Source of the DNA: Anaerolineales bacterium
GTDB taxonomy: Bacteria; Chloroflexota; Anaerolineae; Anaerolineales; Villigracilaceae
Direction of reading: 5' to 3'
Length of the DNA stretch: 64,000 nucleotides
Assembly (NCBI GenBank): GCA_030018695.1
Contig: JASEHI010000002.1
Coordinates: 45,514 to 109,513, forward strand
The translations under genes were made by a program, and so were the position numbers. The notes under the pieces were generated by a model that ran no database searches, was not told the origin of the DNA, and saw only the letters and a program-made list of their open reading frames with translations. Of this stretch, positions 7,509 to 14,968 are shown one piece after another. The stretch's first letter is position 1. Every line of letters starts with the position of its first letter.

Positions 7509-7994
7509 ATGCACCTCATCCCCCTCCCAATCGAAAAACCCGAAACCATCAACTTCATCCTCGGCCAGACACACTTCATCAAGAGCGTGGAGGATATCCA
7601 CGAAGCGCTGATCAACGCCGTGCCGGGGATAAAATTCGGGCTGGCCTTTTGTGAGGCCTCCGGCGCGTGCCTGGTGCGCTGGTCTGGCACGGACGAGGCC
7701 ATGATCGAGCTGGCAAAGAAGAACGCCCAGGCCATCGGCGCGGGGCATTCGTTCATCGTCTTCCTCGGCGAGGGCTTCTATCCCATCAACGTGCTGAACG
7801 CGCTCAAGACCGTGCCGGAAGTCTGCCGCATCTTCTGCGCCACCGCCAACCCGACCGAGGTCATCCTGGCCGAAACGGATCAGGGTCGCGGCATCCTGGG
7901 CGTGATAGACGGCTCGTCGCCCAAAGGCATCGAAGACGAAAGCGGCATCGCCTGGCGCAAGGGCTTCCTGCGCAAGATTGGTTACAAGCTATGA
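7509..7994 (+). CDS. Adenosine-specific kinase (DUF355 family)
   Basis: 161 residues. The family pattern 'IEKPETINFILGQTHFIKSVEDIHEAL', 'GIKFGLAFCEASGACLVRWSGTD', 'GAGHSFIVFL', 'PINVLNALKTVPEVCRIFCATANP' (in segments) and 'GRGILGVIDGSSPKGIE' is clear and full length. Family members bind adenosine/AMP; physiological role is poorly defined. The 5' part is duplicated at 6682-6798 on the other side of higBA. The stop overlaps the start of the sensor-kinase gene (ATGA). Confidence 0.9.
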   Translation: MHLIPLPIEKPETINFILGQTHFIKSVEDIHEALINAVPGIKFGLAFCEASGACLVRWSGTDEAMIELAKKNAQAIGAGHSFIVFLGEGFYPINVLNALKTVPEVCRIFCATANPTEVILAETDQGRGILGVIDGSSPKGIEDESGIAWRKGFLRKIGYKL

Positions 7995-9142
7995 CCACCA
8001 GCCGCGCGCCGGGCGAGATCGTCCAACGCGCCTTTCCCGGCACCTCCCCCGAAGAGGTGGCAACGCTGGTCGCGAACAGCCAGCTCAGGAGCTATCCGGC
8101 TGAGACCATTCTCTGCCACGAAAAGGCGCTCGAGGAAACGTTCTACCTGATCCTGGAGGGCGAGGTCGAGGTCACCAGGGTCATCAACGACCGCGAGGCG
8201 CGCCTGATCACGAAATTCGGGCCAGGCGAGTACTTCGGTGAAATGGCGCTCGTTCAAAGCGCGCCGCGCGCCGCAACGGTCAAGGCGCTCACCCCGCTCG
8301 TCGTCCTGGAAATGGACAAGGATGCCTTCGACCGGGTGCTAAGGAGCAGCAGCAGTGTCTCGTGGGCAATGGTGCGCGAGATCGGCCGCCGCTTGAGCGA
8401 GAACGATCAAATGACGATAGACGATCTGCGCATGCGCACCAGCGAGCTGGCCCTGGCATATCGCAAACTGGCCGAGCAGGAGATGGCGCGCCGCGAATTC
8501 CTGGCCAACATCGCCCGCCAGTTGCGCACACCGCTCATCGCGGCCGGCGGCTACCTGCAGTTGATCCAAAAAGCCGGAATACCGCCCAAAAATCTGAACA
8601 TCGCTCTGGAAACCATCTCCCGTCAAGTCGGGCAGATTGCCGCGCTGGTCAACGACATTCTATTCCTGCAAGAGATGGATTTGATCTTGGGCAAGTTCGA
8701 GCCGCTGGACATGCTCGAGATCGCGCACAATGTGGCGGACAAATGCACGCAACGGGCGAGAAAAAAATCGGTGCGTGTCCGCCTCGAAGCGGACCCGGGC
8801 CTGCTTCCCGTTTTGGGAGACGCCAAACACCTGGAGCGGGCGCTGACCGTCCTGGTGGACAACGCCGTCAAGTTCAGCCCGAACGGCGGCAGGGTGGAGG
8901 TCCGCCTGCGGAAGGAGGGGGAGCAGGTCGTCGTATCGGTCAGCGACCAGGGCATCGGCATCCAATCGGAGACTCTGCAGCGCATCTTCGACCGCTTCTA
9001 CCACCGCAACCGCAGCAGCGGGCAGGTTTTCGGGGCATCGGCCTGGGGCTGGCGATCACCAAACAGGTCATCGAGCAGCATCAAGGCAGGCTGGAAGTAC
9101 ACAGCGAGCCGGGTAAGGGCAGCACTTTCACGATGTGGCTGA
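7991..9142 (+). CDS. Cyclic-nucleotide-binding sensor histidine kinase, degenerate (no H-box His) and frameshifted
   Basis: Starts at the ATGA overlap. Residues 15-125 form a cyclic-nucleotide-binding (CAP_ED) domain ('ILEGEVEVTRVI', 'GPGEYFGEMALVQSAPRAATVKAL'). A coiled linker and a DHp-like helix follow, reading 'EFLANIARQLRTPL'; the canonical motif has His where this has Arg176 (codon CGC 8516-8518). The ATPase part has an N-box ('LTVLVDNAVKFSP'), G1 ('SDQGIGI') and F-box ('RIFDRFYH'). Near 9032-9035 (run of G) the frame is lost; one extra G restores 'FGGIGLGLAITKQVIEQHQG' and a normal end at 9168. As read, the protein ends at 9142 without the G2 box. Either a pseudogene, a sequencing error plus a non-canonical kinase, or a cNMP sensor without kinase activity. 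Confidence 0.8.
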   Translation: MTTSRAPGEIVQRAFPGTSPEEVATLVANSQLRSYPAETILCHEKALEETFYLILEGEVEVTRVINDREARLITKFGPGEYFGEMALVQSAPRAATVKALTPLVVLEMDKDAFDRVLRSSSSVSWAMVREIGRRLSENDQMTIDDLRMRTSELALAYRKLAEQEMARREFLANIARQLRTPLIAAGGYLQLIQKAGIPPKNLNIALETISRQVGQIAALVNDILFLQEMDLILGKFEPLDMLEIAHNVADKCTQRARKKSVRVRLEADPGLLPVLGDAKHLERALTVLVDNAVKFSPNGGRVEVRLRKEGEQVVVSVSDQGIGIQSETLQRIFDRFYHRNRSSGQVFGASAWGWRSPNRSSSSIKAGWKYTASRVRAALSRCG

Positions 9143-9237
9143 ACATCTGGAAAGAAGAAGAGAACTAAGCAAACGGCTTGGGGCGTCGTGCCGAGCCGCA
9201 TCCATATCCAGGATTTTCAGAAAGGAGACATATCAGC

Positions 9238-9993
9238 ATGGAAAACTATCAGCTAGTTCTCGACGTTTGGGAAGGCCAGTTGGAGATCAACGAGGCCGAG
9301 CTTCTCGCCGGAGGCGTCACTGGCATGGTTATTCGCCTCAACGACATAAAGGGGGGGCACCATAAAGATGAAGGCTTCGACAAGCAATGGGCGGAGGCGA
9401 CCGCGTTCGTCCGCTGGCCTTACTTTGTCTACAACCCGTGGGTCTCGGGCAAAGCTAACTTCGATTGGCTGGCGGCCAACATGCCAGGCTGCCCAGCGGT
9501 CGCAGTGGACGTGGAAGTGAGAAAAGCCGACGTTTCCCCGGCCGCGTATGGCGCGCAGTTGGCGGCTTTCATGCAGTTGGCGCAGGCCAGGTGGAAGATA
9601 CACGTTTACACTGCCGAGTGGTTCATCAGCTCTGTCACCCCCTGGCCGAAGGTGGATTACTGGTGGGCGCAGTATCCCTATGCCATGTATCCGCCCAACA
9701 AGATCAACGTCAGTTGGGCGCAACTGCGCACGATGATCGGCCAACTCCAATGGCCGCCGGTCAACGCCAACAAATGCCCGGGCGCCATCCGTATGTGGCA
9801 GTGTTCGGGCGACAGGCTCATCGTGCCGGGATCCAATCGCGCAATGGATATCAACGTTTTCCCGGGAACGGTGAATGACCTGAGGGATTGGGTCGGATAT
9901 GCCGCTGCGCCTCCGCCTCCCCCGCCGCAGACGCTGGAGCAGCGCGTCGCTGCGCTGGAAACCGAAGCCCGCGCCCACGGCTGGAACATCTAA
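9238..9993 (+). CDS. GH25-like lysozyme/muramidase-type protein
   Basis: 251 residues from ATG 9238 (AAAGGAG upstream). The barrel pattern of GH25 is visible: 'LVLDVWEGQLEINEAELLAGGVTGMVIRLND' (in parts), 'VAVDVEV' with the Asp91-x-Glu93 pair expected for catalysis, 'IHVYTAEWF' and 'VDYWWAQYPYAMYPP'. The C-terminus is a run of prolines then a short coiled coil ('LEQRVAALETEARAHGWNI'), a layout common in phage-derived or secreted proteins. There is no signal peptide, so export would need a holin-like or other route. Cell-wall hydrolysis is inferred from the family. Confidence 0.75.
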   Translation: MENYQLVLDVWEGQLEINEAELLAGGVTGMVIRLNDIKGGHHKDEGFDKQWAEATAFVRWPYFVYNPWVSGKANFDWLAANMPGCPAVAVDVEVRKADVSPAAYGAQLAAFMQLAQARWKIHVYTAEWFISSVTPWPKVDYWWAQYPYAMYPPNKINVSWAQLRTMIGQLQWPPVNANKCPGAIRMWQCSGDRLIVPGSNRAMDINVFPGTVNDLRDWVGYAAAPPPPPPQTLEQRVAALETEARAHGWNI

Positions 9994-10004
9994 ACAAGGC
10001 GCAA

Positions 10005-10035
10005 GGTGGGGCGCACCTGCCAGGCGCGCCCCACC
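10005..10035. terminator. Hairpin between convergent genes
   Basis: GGTGGGGCGC and GCGCCCCACC form a perfect 10-bp stem around an 11-nt loop, placed between the stop of the lysozyme gene (plus) and the stop of the Nudix gene (minus). No clear T-run, so a transcription barrier for both sides is probable but not certain. Confidence 0.6.
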
Positions 10036-10041
10036 TGCTGC

Positions 10042-10587
10042 CTATTGAAATCGAACAACCAGCCTTCCCCGCTCGTCGTAGAACGAGCGCGCCGAGAAGG
10101 GCGGATCACCGCGCTTCATTTGCCGGATGCGCGCTAGCAAAATGGGTAAATCTTCTACAGTGGGGAGATTGGGCACCTCGGCAAAAGGTACCCATTCCAG
10201 CGTCCCCTCGGCGGACGGTTTCGGCTCACCCTGCAGGCACTCGCCGGTAAACACGAAAATTCCAATGCCGGGATTTTCGCCCGTCTCGACCACCACCGTT
10301 CCACACAGCCATAAGCCTTGTCCTGAGCTGTCACCCTGAGCCTGCCGAAGGGCTGCCGAAGGATCAGCGCTGAGACCTGTCTCCTCGCGCAGCTCGCGCC
10401 GGGCAGCCGAAAGCAAATCCTCTCCGCGCTCGACGTGACCGCCCAAGCCGTTGTATTTGTTCGCCCACAGGCGTTTGTGGGGCGCGCCCTTGATCAACAG
10501 GACAGAATCCCCGCGCCTGAGAAAGATCAAGGTGCGGGGAATGAGCATGTAACGCTCGCGGTCTACGCCCTGGTCAGAAGCAGGCAT
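10042..10587 (-). CDS. Nudix hydrolase (MutT-like)
   Basis: 181 residues, or 168 if translation begins at the internal Met at 10548. A full Nudix box is present at residues 50-72 ('GGHVERGEDLLSAARRELRE' then ETGL), with all consensus Gly, Glu and Arg. Such enzymes hydrolyse nucleoside diphosphates linked to another moiety, for example oxidised dNTPs. Right after the box lies a foreign in-frame stretch 'ALRQAQGDSSGQG' (about residues 79-91), encoded by the dispersed repeat around 10315-10360. The gene is convergent with the lysozyme gene. Confidence 0.88.
   Translation of the reverse strand: MPASDQGVDRERYMLIPRTLIFLRRGDSVLLIKGAPHKRLWANKYNGLGGHVERGEDLLSAARRELREETGLSADPSAALRQAQGDSSGQGLWLCGTVVVETGENPGIGIFVFTGECLQGEPKPSAEGTLEWVPFAEVPNLPTVEDLPILLARIRQMKRGDPPFSARSFYDERGRLVVRFQ
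10312..10362. repeat. 'CCTGAGC...GAAGG' dispersed repeat inside the Nudix gene
   Basis: Contains cttgtcctgagctg, accctgagcctgccgaaggg and gctgccgaaggatc, variants of the CCTTCGAC-AGG-CTCAGGG word family. Encodes RQAQGDSSGQG on the minus strand without a frame break. Confidence 0.75.
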
Positions 10588-10596
10588 GGCGATTTA

Positions 10597-10634
10597 CGAT
10601 TGGCAGATGGCGGATGGCGGAGGGCGGATGGCAA
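10597..10634. repeat. GGCGGATGGC short-word repeat
   Basis: Tandem variants of gatggcgga between the starts/ends of the Nudix and aldolase genes. Non-coding. Confidence 0.6.
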
Positions 10635-10647
10635 ATCTCGAATAACA

Positions 10648-12066
10648 TCAGTCCGCCAAATCGTCCACCTTCTCGTCGCCGGCCGTTTCGCCCAGGTAGT
10701 CGGCTGGTTTCGGATACACGGCCACAGGGCGGATATATTTTTCCACTTCACTCCGCGTTCCGGCCACGCCCAGCAGGTGGAACAACTTGTCGAATTGTGC
10801 TTCCCAGGCCGCGCCCAGTCCCTCCTTGACCGTCTGCGGCAAAGCCCAGGTTTGAGACTTGAAGGGGCCGATGGCATTCTTGCGGGCTTTGTAATAGAAC
10901 TGTTGGTCGGTCATATCCGCTTTGCGCTCCGCGGCGGAATTGACATCCAGCCAGGCATACATCTCAAGGCGCAGGTCGGCCGGAATGAGGTCGTAGAACA
11001 TGTTCATGAAGTTGGTCGCCAGATGAACCTCGACAGCCTCGTATTCGACAAACTTGTTGAACATCTCCTCCGGCAGGGTCGAGGCGCCGTGCTGAACCGT
11101 ACCGCCCAAACTATAAGCCGAGCAGGCCACACGGCTGAGATTGCGCAGCGTGTCGAAATCCAGTTTGACTTTGGCGATGGAGCCATCCGACAGGACAACG
11201 CCCCCGTGCGAGGTGCCGGTCTGGATGCTGATCTTGCTCAGGCCTGCCGCGCCGGGGGTCAGTCTGGCGAGTCCGGCGTTGTAACCGTCCATGAAGGCGC
11301 GCAATTCTTCTTCTGTCGAGTTGTGGCCGCCCACCTCGCCGATCTCACCGCCGATGGAAATGGTCACATCCTGCGGCTCGAGGGCGCGGATGTGAGCCGA
11401 GAACATCGCCGAAAGTTCCACGTTCACTTTTTGCTGTTCAGGCACGGTCAGCTTACTGATGTCAACCAGGGTGGAAGTATCGATATCAATATTGAATAAC
11501 CCGGCCGCGATGGCCTCATGGATCAGGTCACGCAGCGCGCTGATTTCCGCTTCTTCAGCGGAGGCGTAACGCTTGGCTGAAACCTGGAAATGGTCGCCCT
11601 GCAGGAAGAGCGGGCCGCGAAAGCCTTCGGCTATGGCGGCGGCCAGGATATTCGTGGCGTATTCCGCCGGGCGCTGTTCGGTATAACCGATCTCGGAACG
11701 GGCGATCTCGAAGATGAATGCCCCGGCGTCAATTTTATGGGCGGCGCGGAACATCGCCCGCGCGCAATGGAATGGCAGGGCGCGCAGGTTGAAAGCGGGG
11801 GTGGCCCAGGTCATGGCGGTCTGGCCGCGGCCGCGCGCCATGTACAATTCGTGGATCGAAGCCGGGACGATGCCCAGGTCAAGCGCCGCAGCGCGCACCA
11901 GCCAGCGCGCCCAGCCCTGACGAGCGCCCGTCCCCAGCGCCGAGACCTCCGCCCAGAGGTGGACAGTCTGGCGCAATTTTCCTTCATCCACCACTGCGGC
12001 GCGCTCGCCATCCATGCGCACGCTGTTCTCGACCATTTCCAAAAGTTCGGTCATTTCCTTGTTCAT
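10648..12066 (-). CDS. Class II aldolase (fructose/tagatose-bisphosphate aldolase family, long form)
   Basis: 472 residues. The metal-site segments are recognisable: 'LFLQGDHFQV' (Asp158-His159), 'GGEIGEVGGHNS' (240-250), 'QTGTSHGG' (His287) and 'GGTVQHGASTLPEEMFNKF', which carries the phosphate-binding Gly region and another metal His. The protein is about 150 residues longer than E. coli FbaA, as in a clade seen in Chloroflexota and other phyla. It should cleave a ketose bisphosphate into triose phosphates, in glycolysis or gluconeogenesis; enolase is also in this window. It is divergent from the plus-strand gene at 12199. Confidence 0.85.
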   Translation of the reverse strand: MNKEMTELLEMVENSVRMDGERAAVVDEGKLRQTVHLWAEVSALGTGARQGWARWLVRAAALDLGIVPASIHELYMARGRGQTAMTWATPAFNLRALPFHCARAMFRAAHKIDAGAFIFEIARSEIGYTEQRPAEYATNILAAAIAEGFRGPLFLQGDHFQVSAKRYASAEEAEISALRDLIHEAIAAGLFNIDIDTSTLVDISKLTVPEQQKVNVELSAMFSAHIRALEPQDVTISIGGEIGEVGGHNSTEEELRAFMDGYNAGLARLTPGAAGLSKISIQTGTSHGGVVLSDGSIAKVKLDFDTLRNLSRVACSAYSLGGTVQHGASTLPEEMFNKFVEYEAVEVHLATNFMNMFYDLIPADLRLEMYAWLDVNSAAERKADMTDQQFYYKARKNAIGPFKSQTWALPQTVKEGLGAAWEAQFDKLFHLLGVAGTRSEVEKYIRPVAVYPKPADYLGETAGDEKVDDLAD

Positions 12067-12120
12067 AGTTCCTCACACAACTTTCCCGAATAATCGGCGT
12101 AAATAAGAATGTACGACGGC

Positions 12121-12150
12121 TTGATTATAACTGCAAACTCAGGCTATAAT
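12121..12150 (+). promoter_or_regulatory. Sigma70-type promoter
   Basis: TTGATT (12121-12126), 18-bp spacer, consensus TATAAT (12145-12150), 49 bp before the ATG at 12199. The same DNA read on the minus strand also contains a TATAAT-like box (ttataatcaa), which could serve the divergent aldolase gene. Confidence 0.75.
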
Positions 12151-12198
12151 GGTGCCAGCCAGCCAACAGCACTTACCTATTCTTCCCAGGAGGAACCC

Positions 12199-12720
12199 AT
12201 GAGCGACCTTTTCGAAACTGTCAAAGGGCAGCAGGACATCTTCAAGAAACTGTTGAGCTACGTTCCCGGATTCAACGGTTACATCGAGCGCACCAACCGC
12301 CGCGCGGCGGATAAACTGCTCCGCGACCAGGTTGCCTTGCGCTACACCGAACTCGCCGTTCGCGCCTCAGCCATGCAGAAAGATATCGGCGGCGCAGGCC
12401 AGATTGACTTTCTGGACGAGATCGACTCGGTCGCGCTAAAGCTGCGCACCTTCAGCGACCGGATCAAGAATGCCTCCTACGGCTATTCCGGCTTCTTCGA
12501 TGCGGTCAAGATCAACGAGAAGGAACTGGAGCAGATCTACGCCTTCGACGCGGCTTTCTTCGACCTCGCCGCTCAGGTCAACCTCGGACTGGACACAGTC
12601 GAGGCCTCGATAGGCGGCGAGGGTCTCAAGGCCGCCATCCGCAACGTGGACACACTGGCGCGCCAGGTCATCGAGACATACGATCGTCGCTACCAGGTCC
12701 TCACGGGTAGTGCAGCGTAA
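12199..12720 (+). CDS. Hypothetical alpha-helical protein
   Basis: 173 residues from ATG 12199, preceded by a strong 'aggaggaaccc' site. The protein is soluble, mainly helical and charged ('ETVKGQQDIFKKLLSY', 'ERTNRRAADKLLRDQVA', 'LDEIDSVALKLRTFSDRIKNASYGYSGFFDAVKI'). No signal, membrane segment or catalytic motif. It has its own promoter and terminator, so it is a single-gene unit. Similar proteins are common as hypothetical genes in Anaerolineae (from memory). Function unknown. Confidence 0.8.
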   Translation: MSDLFETVKGQQDIFKKLLSYVPGFNGYIERTNRRAADKLLRDQVALRYTELAVRASAMQKDIGGAGQIDFLDEIDSVALKLRTFSDRIKNASYGYSGFFDAVKINEKELEQIYAFDAAFFDLAAQVNLGLDTVEASIGGEGLKAAIRNVDTLARQVIETYDRRYQVLTGSAA

Positions 12721-12748
12721 CAATAACTAGGCCGTAAGGCCGCTGATA

Positions 12749-12779
12749 GTAGCGTAAGGTGGCATCTTACGCTACTTTG
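12749..12779 (+). terminator. Intrinsic terminator
   Basis: GTAGCGTAAG, a 7-nt loop, then CTTACGCTAC followed by TTTGT. Perfect 10-bp stem, 28 bp after the stop of the helical protein gene. Confidence 0.75.
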
Positions 12780-12794
12780 TGGTTTAATAGAGCC

Positions 12795-14360
12795 ATGTGG
12801 AATCAATATATCACCCCCGCCTCCATAGAAGAAGTAACCCGCATCCTGGCTGAAAATGGCGCACGCGCCCGCATCGTCGCCGGAGCGACCGACCTGATCC
12901 TCGAGCTGGAACGCGGCCTCCGCAAAGAGATCGAGACACTGGTTGACGTCACCCGCATCCCGGACCTGGACTGCATCACTCTGGACGAGGAGGAGGTCAT
13001 CCACCTCGGGCCATTGGTGACCCATAACCACTGCGCGGCCTCCAAGCTGCTGCGTGAGCGCGCCTATCCCCTGGCACGTGCCGCCTGGGAAGTGGGCGCG
13101 CCGCAAATCCGCAACCGGGGGACGGTGGCCGGCAATCTCGTCACCGCCTCGCCGGCCAACGACACGATAACCCCCCTGATGGCACTGGGCGCCTGGCTGA
13201 TGCTCAAGTCATCGAGCGGTGAGCGGCGAGTGCCATTGAGCGAGTTTTACACCGGGGTACGAAAAACTGTTATCCGCCCGGATGAGATACTGGTGGACAT
13301 TGCTTTCCCGGCAATGAAGGAGAACCAGCGCGGGGCTTTTATGAAACTCGCCCTGCGCCGCGCTCAGGCCATTTCGGTTGTCAACGTGGCGCTCCTCTTG
13401 ACCTTCGACCCTTCGACAGGGTTTCGACAGGCTCAACCCGGCGGCTCAGGGCTAGCTCGGCTGCGCGTTATCTCAGCTGTCATCACCCTGGGCGCGGTCG
13501 CGCCGACCATCATCCACGCTCCCGAGGCAGAGAGCTACCTGGCCGGCAAAGAACTAACCGCCGAGGTTATCGCCCAGACGGCTGAACTGGCAGCGAAAGC
13601 CGCCCGCCCGATTGACGATCTGCGTGGCTCGGCACAATATCGGCTCGCAATGGTACGCGTGATGACCCTGCGCGGGCTGCGCGCCTGCGCGGATGGTGAA
13701 GCTAGCGCCGGGCCTGGTCGAGGCGAGCAGGCCGGGTTCCCGTCCGATCCGGTGCTGCTGTGGGGAAAAACGTCACACGTTGGCACGTCACACGTTGGCA
13801 CGTCACGTGTCACTAGTCACACGTCGGCCATCCAAACAAAGATCAACGGCAAGGAATACACCTTCACAAGCGGCCAGGATAAGACCCTGTTGAGATTGCT
13901 GCGTGAAGAGGCCGGGCTGACCGGCACGAAGGAAGGCTGTGCGGAGGGCGAGTGCGGGGCGTGCACAGTATATCTGGACGGCAAAGCGGTGATGGCCTGC
14001 CTGGTGCCGGCGCCGCGCGCCCACGGCGCGGAGGTGGTGACAGTGGAAGGGCTTTCGGTAAAAGATGAAAAAGGAAAGATGAAAGATGAAGACGGAGGGA
14101 TGAAGGCTTGTCCTGAGCGAAGTCGAAGGGATGAATTGCATCCGGTGCAGAAGGCCTTCATACGGGATGGCGCGGTGCAGTGCGGCTACTGCACGCCTGG
14201 CTTCCTGATGTCGGCGGCGAAACTGTTAGAGGAAAAACCGCAACCTACGCGTAACGAGATTATGCAGGCGATCACCGGCAATTTGTGCCGCTGCACGGGA
14301 TACTACAAAATCGTGAAAGCAATCGAGGCTGCGAGTGTAATCGCCGAAACGCCTGTATAA
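12795..14360 (+). CDS. Molybdenum hydroxylase FAD subunit fused to 2Fe-2S subunit (CoxM/XdhB + CoxS/XdhC type)
   Basis: 521 residues from ATG 12795. Residues 1-290 form the FAD-binding medium subunit ('[18 protein letters not shown]', '[17 protein letters not shown]', '[20 protein letters not shown]'). After a linker comes the small subunit: '[27 protein letters not shown]' in pieces, giving the plant-type ferredoxin cysteines, then 'QCGYCTPGF' and 'NLCRCTGYY' for the second cluster. Together with the Mo subunit at 14969 it should pass electrons from a hydroxylated substrate (CO, xanthine or an aldehyde/N-heterocycle) to FAD. Three foreign in-frame inserts are present (13408-13462, 13766-13832, 14056-14132), one exactly at the domain junction. 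Confidence 0.88.
   Translation: MWNQYITPASIEEVTRILAENGARARIVAGATDLILELERGLRKEIETLVDVTRIPDLDCITLDEEEVIHLGPLVTHNHCAASKLLRERAYPLARAAWEVGAPQIRNRGTVAGNLVTASPANDTITPLMALGAWLMLKSSSGERRVPLSEFYTGVRKTVIRPDEILVDIAFPAMKENQRGAFMKLALRRAQAISVVNVALLLTFDPSTGFRQAQPGGSGLARLRVISAVITLGAVAPTIIHAPEAESYLAGKELTAEVIAQTAELAAKAARPIDDLRGSAQYRLAMVRVMTLRGLRACADGEASAGPGRGEQAGFPSDPVLLWGKTSHVGTSHVGTSRVTSHTSAIQTKINGKEYTFTSGQDKTLLRLLREEAGLTGTKEGCAEGECGACTVYLDGKAVMACLVPAPRAHGAEVVTVEGLSVKDEKGKMKDEDGGMKACPERSRRDELHPVQKAFIRDGAVQCGYCTPGFLMSAAKLLEEKPQPTRNEIMQAITGNLCRCTGYYKIVKAIEAASVIAETPV
13408..13462. repeat. CCTTCGACAGG/CTCAACCC repeat in frame
   Basis: 'cccttcgacagggtttcgacaggctcaaccc...ggctcagggctagctcgg' belongs to the CCCTTCGACAGGCTCAGGG family and encodes '[17 protein letters not shown]' within the FAD subunit. 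Confidence 0.75.
13766..13832. repeat. ACGTTGGCACGTCAC repeat at the CoxM-CoxS junction
   Basis: Three tandem words (cgtcacacgttggca twice, then cgtcacgtgtcactagtcacacg). It encodes '[19 protein letters not shown]', joining the FAD and 2Fe-2S domains. The FeS domain has no ATG of its own at its expected start (gcc atc caa). Confidence 0.8.
14056..14132. repeat. GAAAGATGAA words plus CCTGAGCGAAGTCGAAGG repeat in frame
   Basis: 'aaagatgaaaaaggaaagatgaaagatgaagacgg' followed by 'cttgtcctgagcgaagtcgaagg'. Encodes a lysine/aspartate-rich tract and the tell-tale '[11 protein letters not shown]' peptide between the two FeS cluster motifs, about 60 bp before the second cluster. Confidence 0.85.
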
Positions 14361-14417
14361 ATTTGATGACGAAGGATACAACCCCCAAATAACGGGAGCA
14401 CGAGGACACGAAAAGAT

Positions 14418-14837
14418 ATGGGAAAATACGCAATATACAAACGTCCAGAACACAAGCGCCGGGGGGTGGTGCATCCAATCTGGCGCGGAATTGGTTGCCT
14501 TTTGATCATAATTGTCCCGCTGGTATCCTATGCGGGCGCAGTCTTACTGGTGAATTACGGACTGAGCCAGCGTTGGCCGATCCCGGCCGAATGGCTCGGC
14601 TATATAAAATTTCCCGATTGGGTCTGGCAAATCCCATTTTTAGCCGGCATTGCCAGACCGATGGCGAACTTTAGTCATCCAATAGCCATATTGGTGTTCT
14701 TCGTGGTGATTTTGCTCCTGCTCACGGGTTTTTCCTCGACCGTCTACGCTTTTATCTATCGAGGCTTGGGCCCGCCGCGCTATTCCGCCCTGGACGCCCC
14801 GCCCTCGAGACATAGACCAAAACCATACAAACGATAA
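14418..14837 (+). CDS. Small membrane protein of unknown function
   Basis: 139 residues with two membrane helices (about 24-46 and 90-112) and a basic, proline-rich tail ('GPPRYSALDAPPSRHRPKPYKR'). The tail pattern recurs in Chloroflexota membrane proteins of unknown function (recollection). It sits between the two genes of the molybdenum hydroxylase, but nothing ties it to that enzyme. A MITE has inserted right at its stop codon: the TAA at 14835-14837 is part of the 9-bp target site. Confidence 0.7.
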   Translation: MGKYAIYKRPEHKRRGVVHPIWRGIGCLLIIIVPLVSYAGAVLLVNYGLSQRWPIPAEWLGYIKFPDWVWQIPFLAGIARPMANFSHPIAILVFFVVILLLLTGFSSTVYAFIYRGLGPPRYSALDAPPSRHRPKPYKR

Positions 14838-14946
14838 GGGTGTGTTTCATTTCAGTTGAAACCGTCCCGAAGGTTGGCAAAAACGATCAAATTTTCTCAG
14901 CAAAACCTTCGGGACGTTCTTACTTCAATTCATTTGAAACACACCC
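14838..14946. mobile_element. MITE-like element, full copy A, 9-bp target duplication
   Basis: 109 bp. Ends are inverted: GGGTGTGTTTCA at the left and TGAAACACACCC at the right, with imperfect identity for about 23 bp. An inner inverted pair CGTCCCGAAGGTT / AACCTTCGGGACG follows. It is flanked by a perfect direct repeat AAACGATAA (14829-14837 and 14947-14955). It has no coding capacity, so it must be moved by a transposase elsewhere. A second full copy is at 42024 and a half copy at 37121. Confidence 0.93.
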
Positions 14947-14968
14947 AAACGATAAGCGGAGTTGAAAC

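Noticed and set aside
10435..11499. 354-codon plus-strand frame opposite the aldolase
   Set aside because: Exact shadow of a well-supported class II aldolase; composition typical of an antisense frame in GC-rich DNA.
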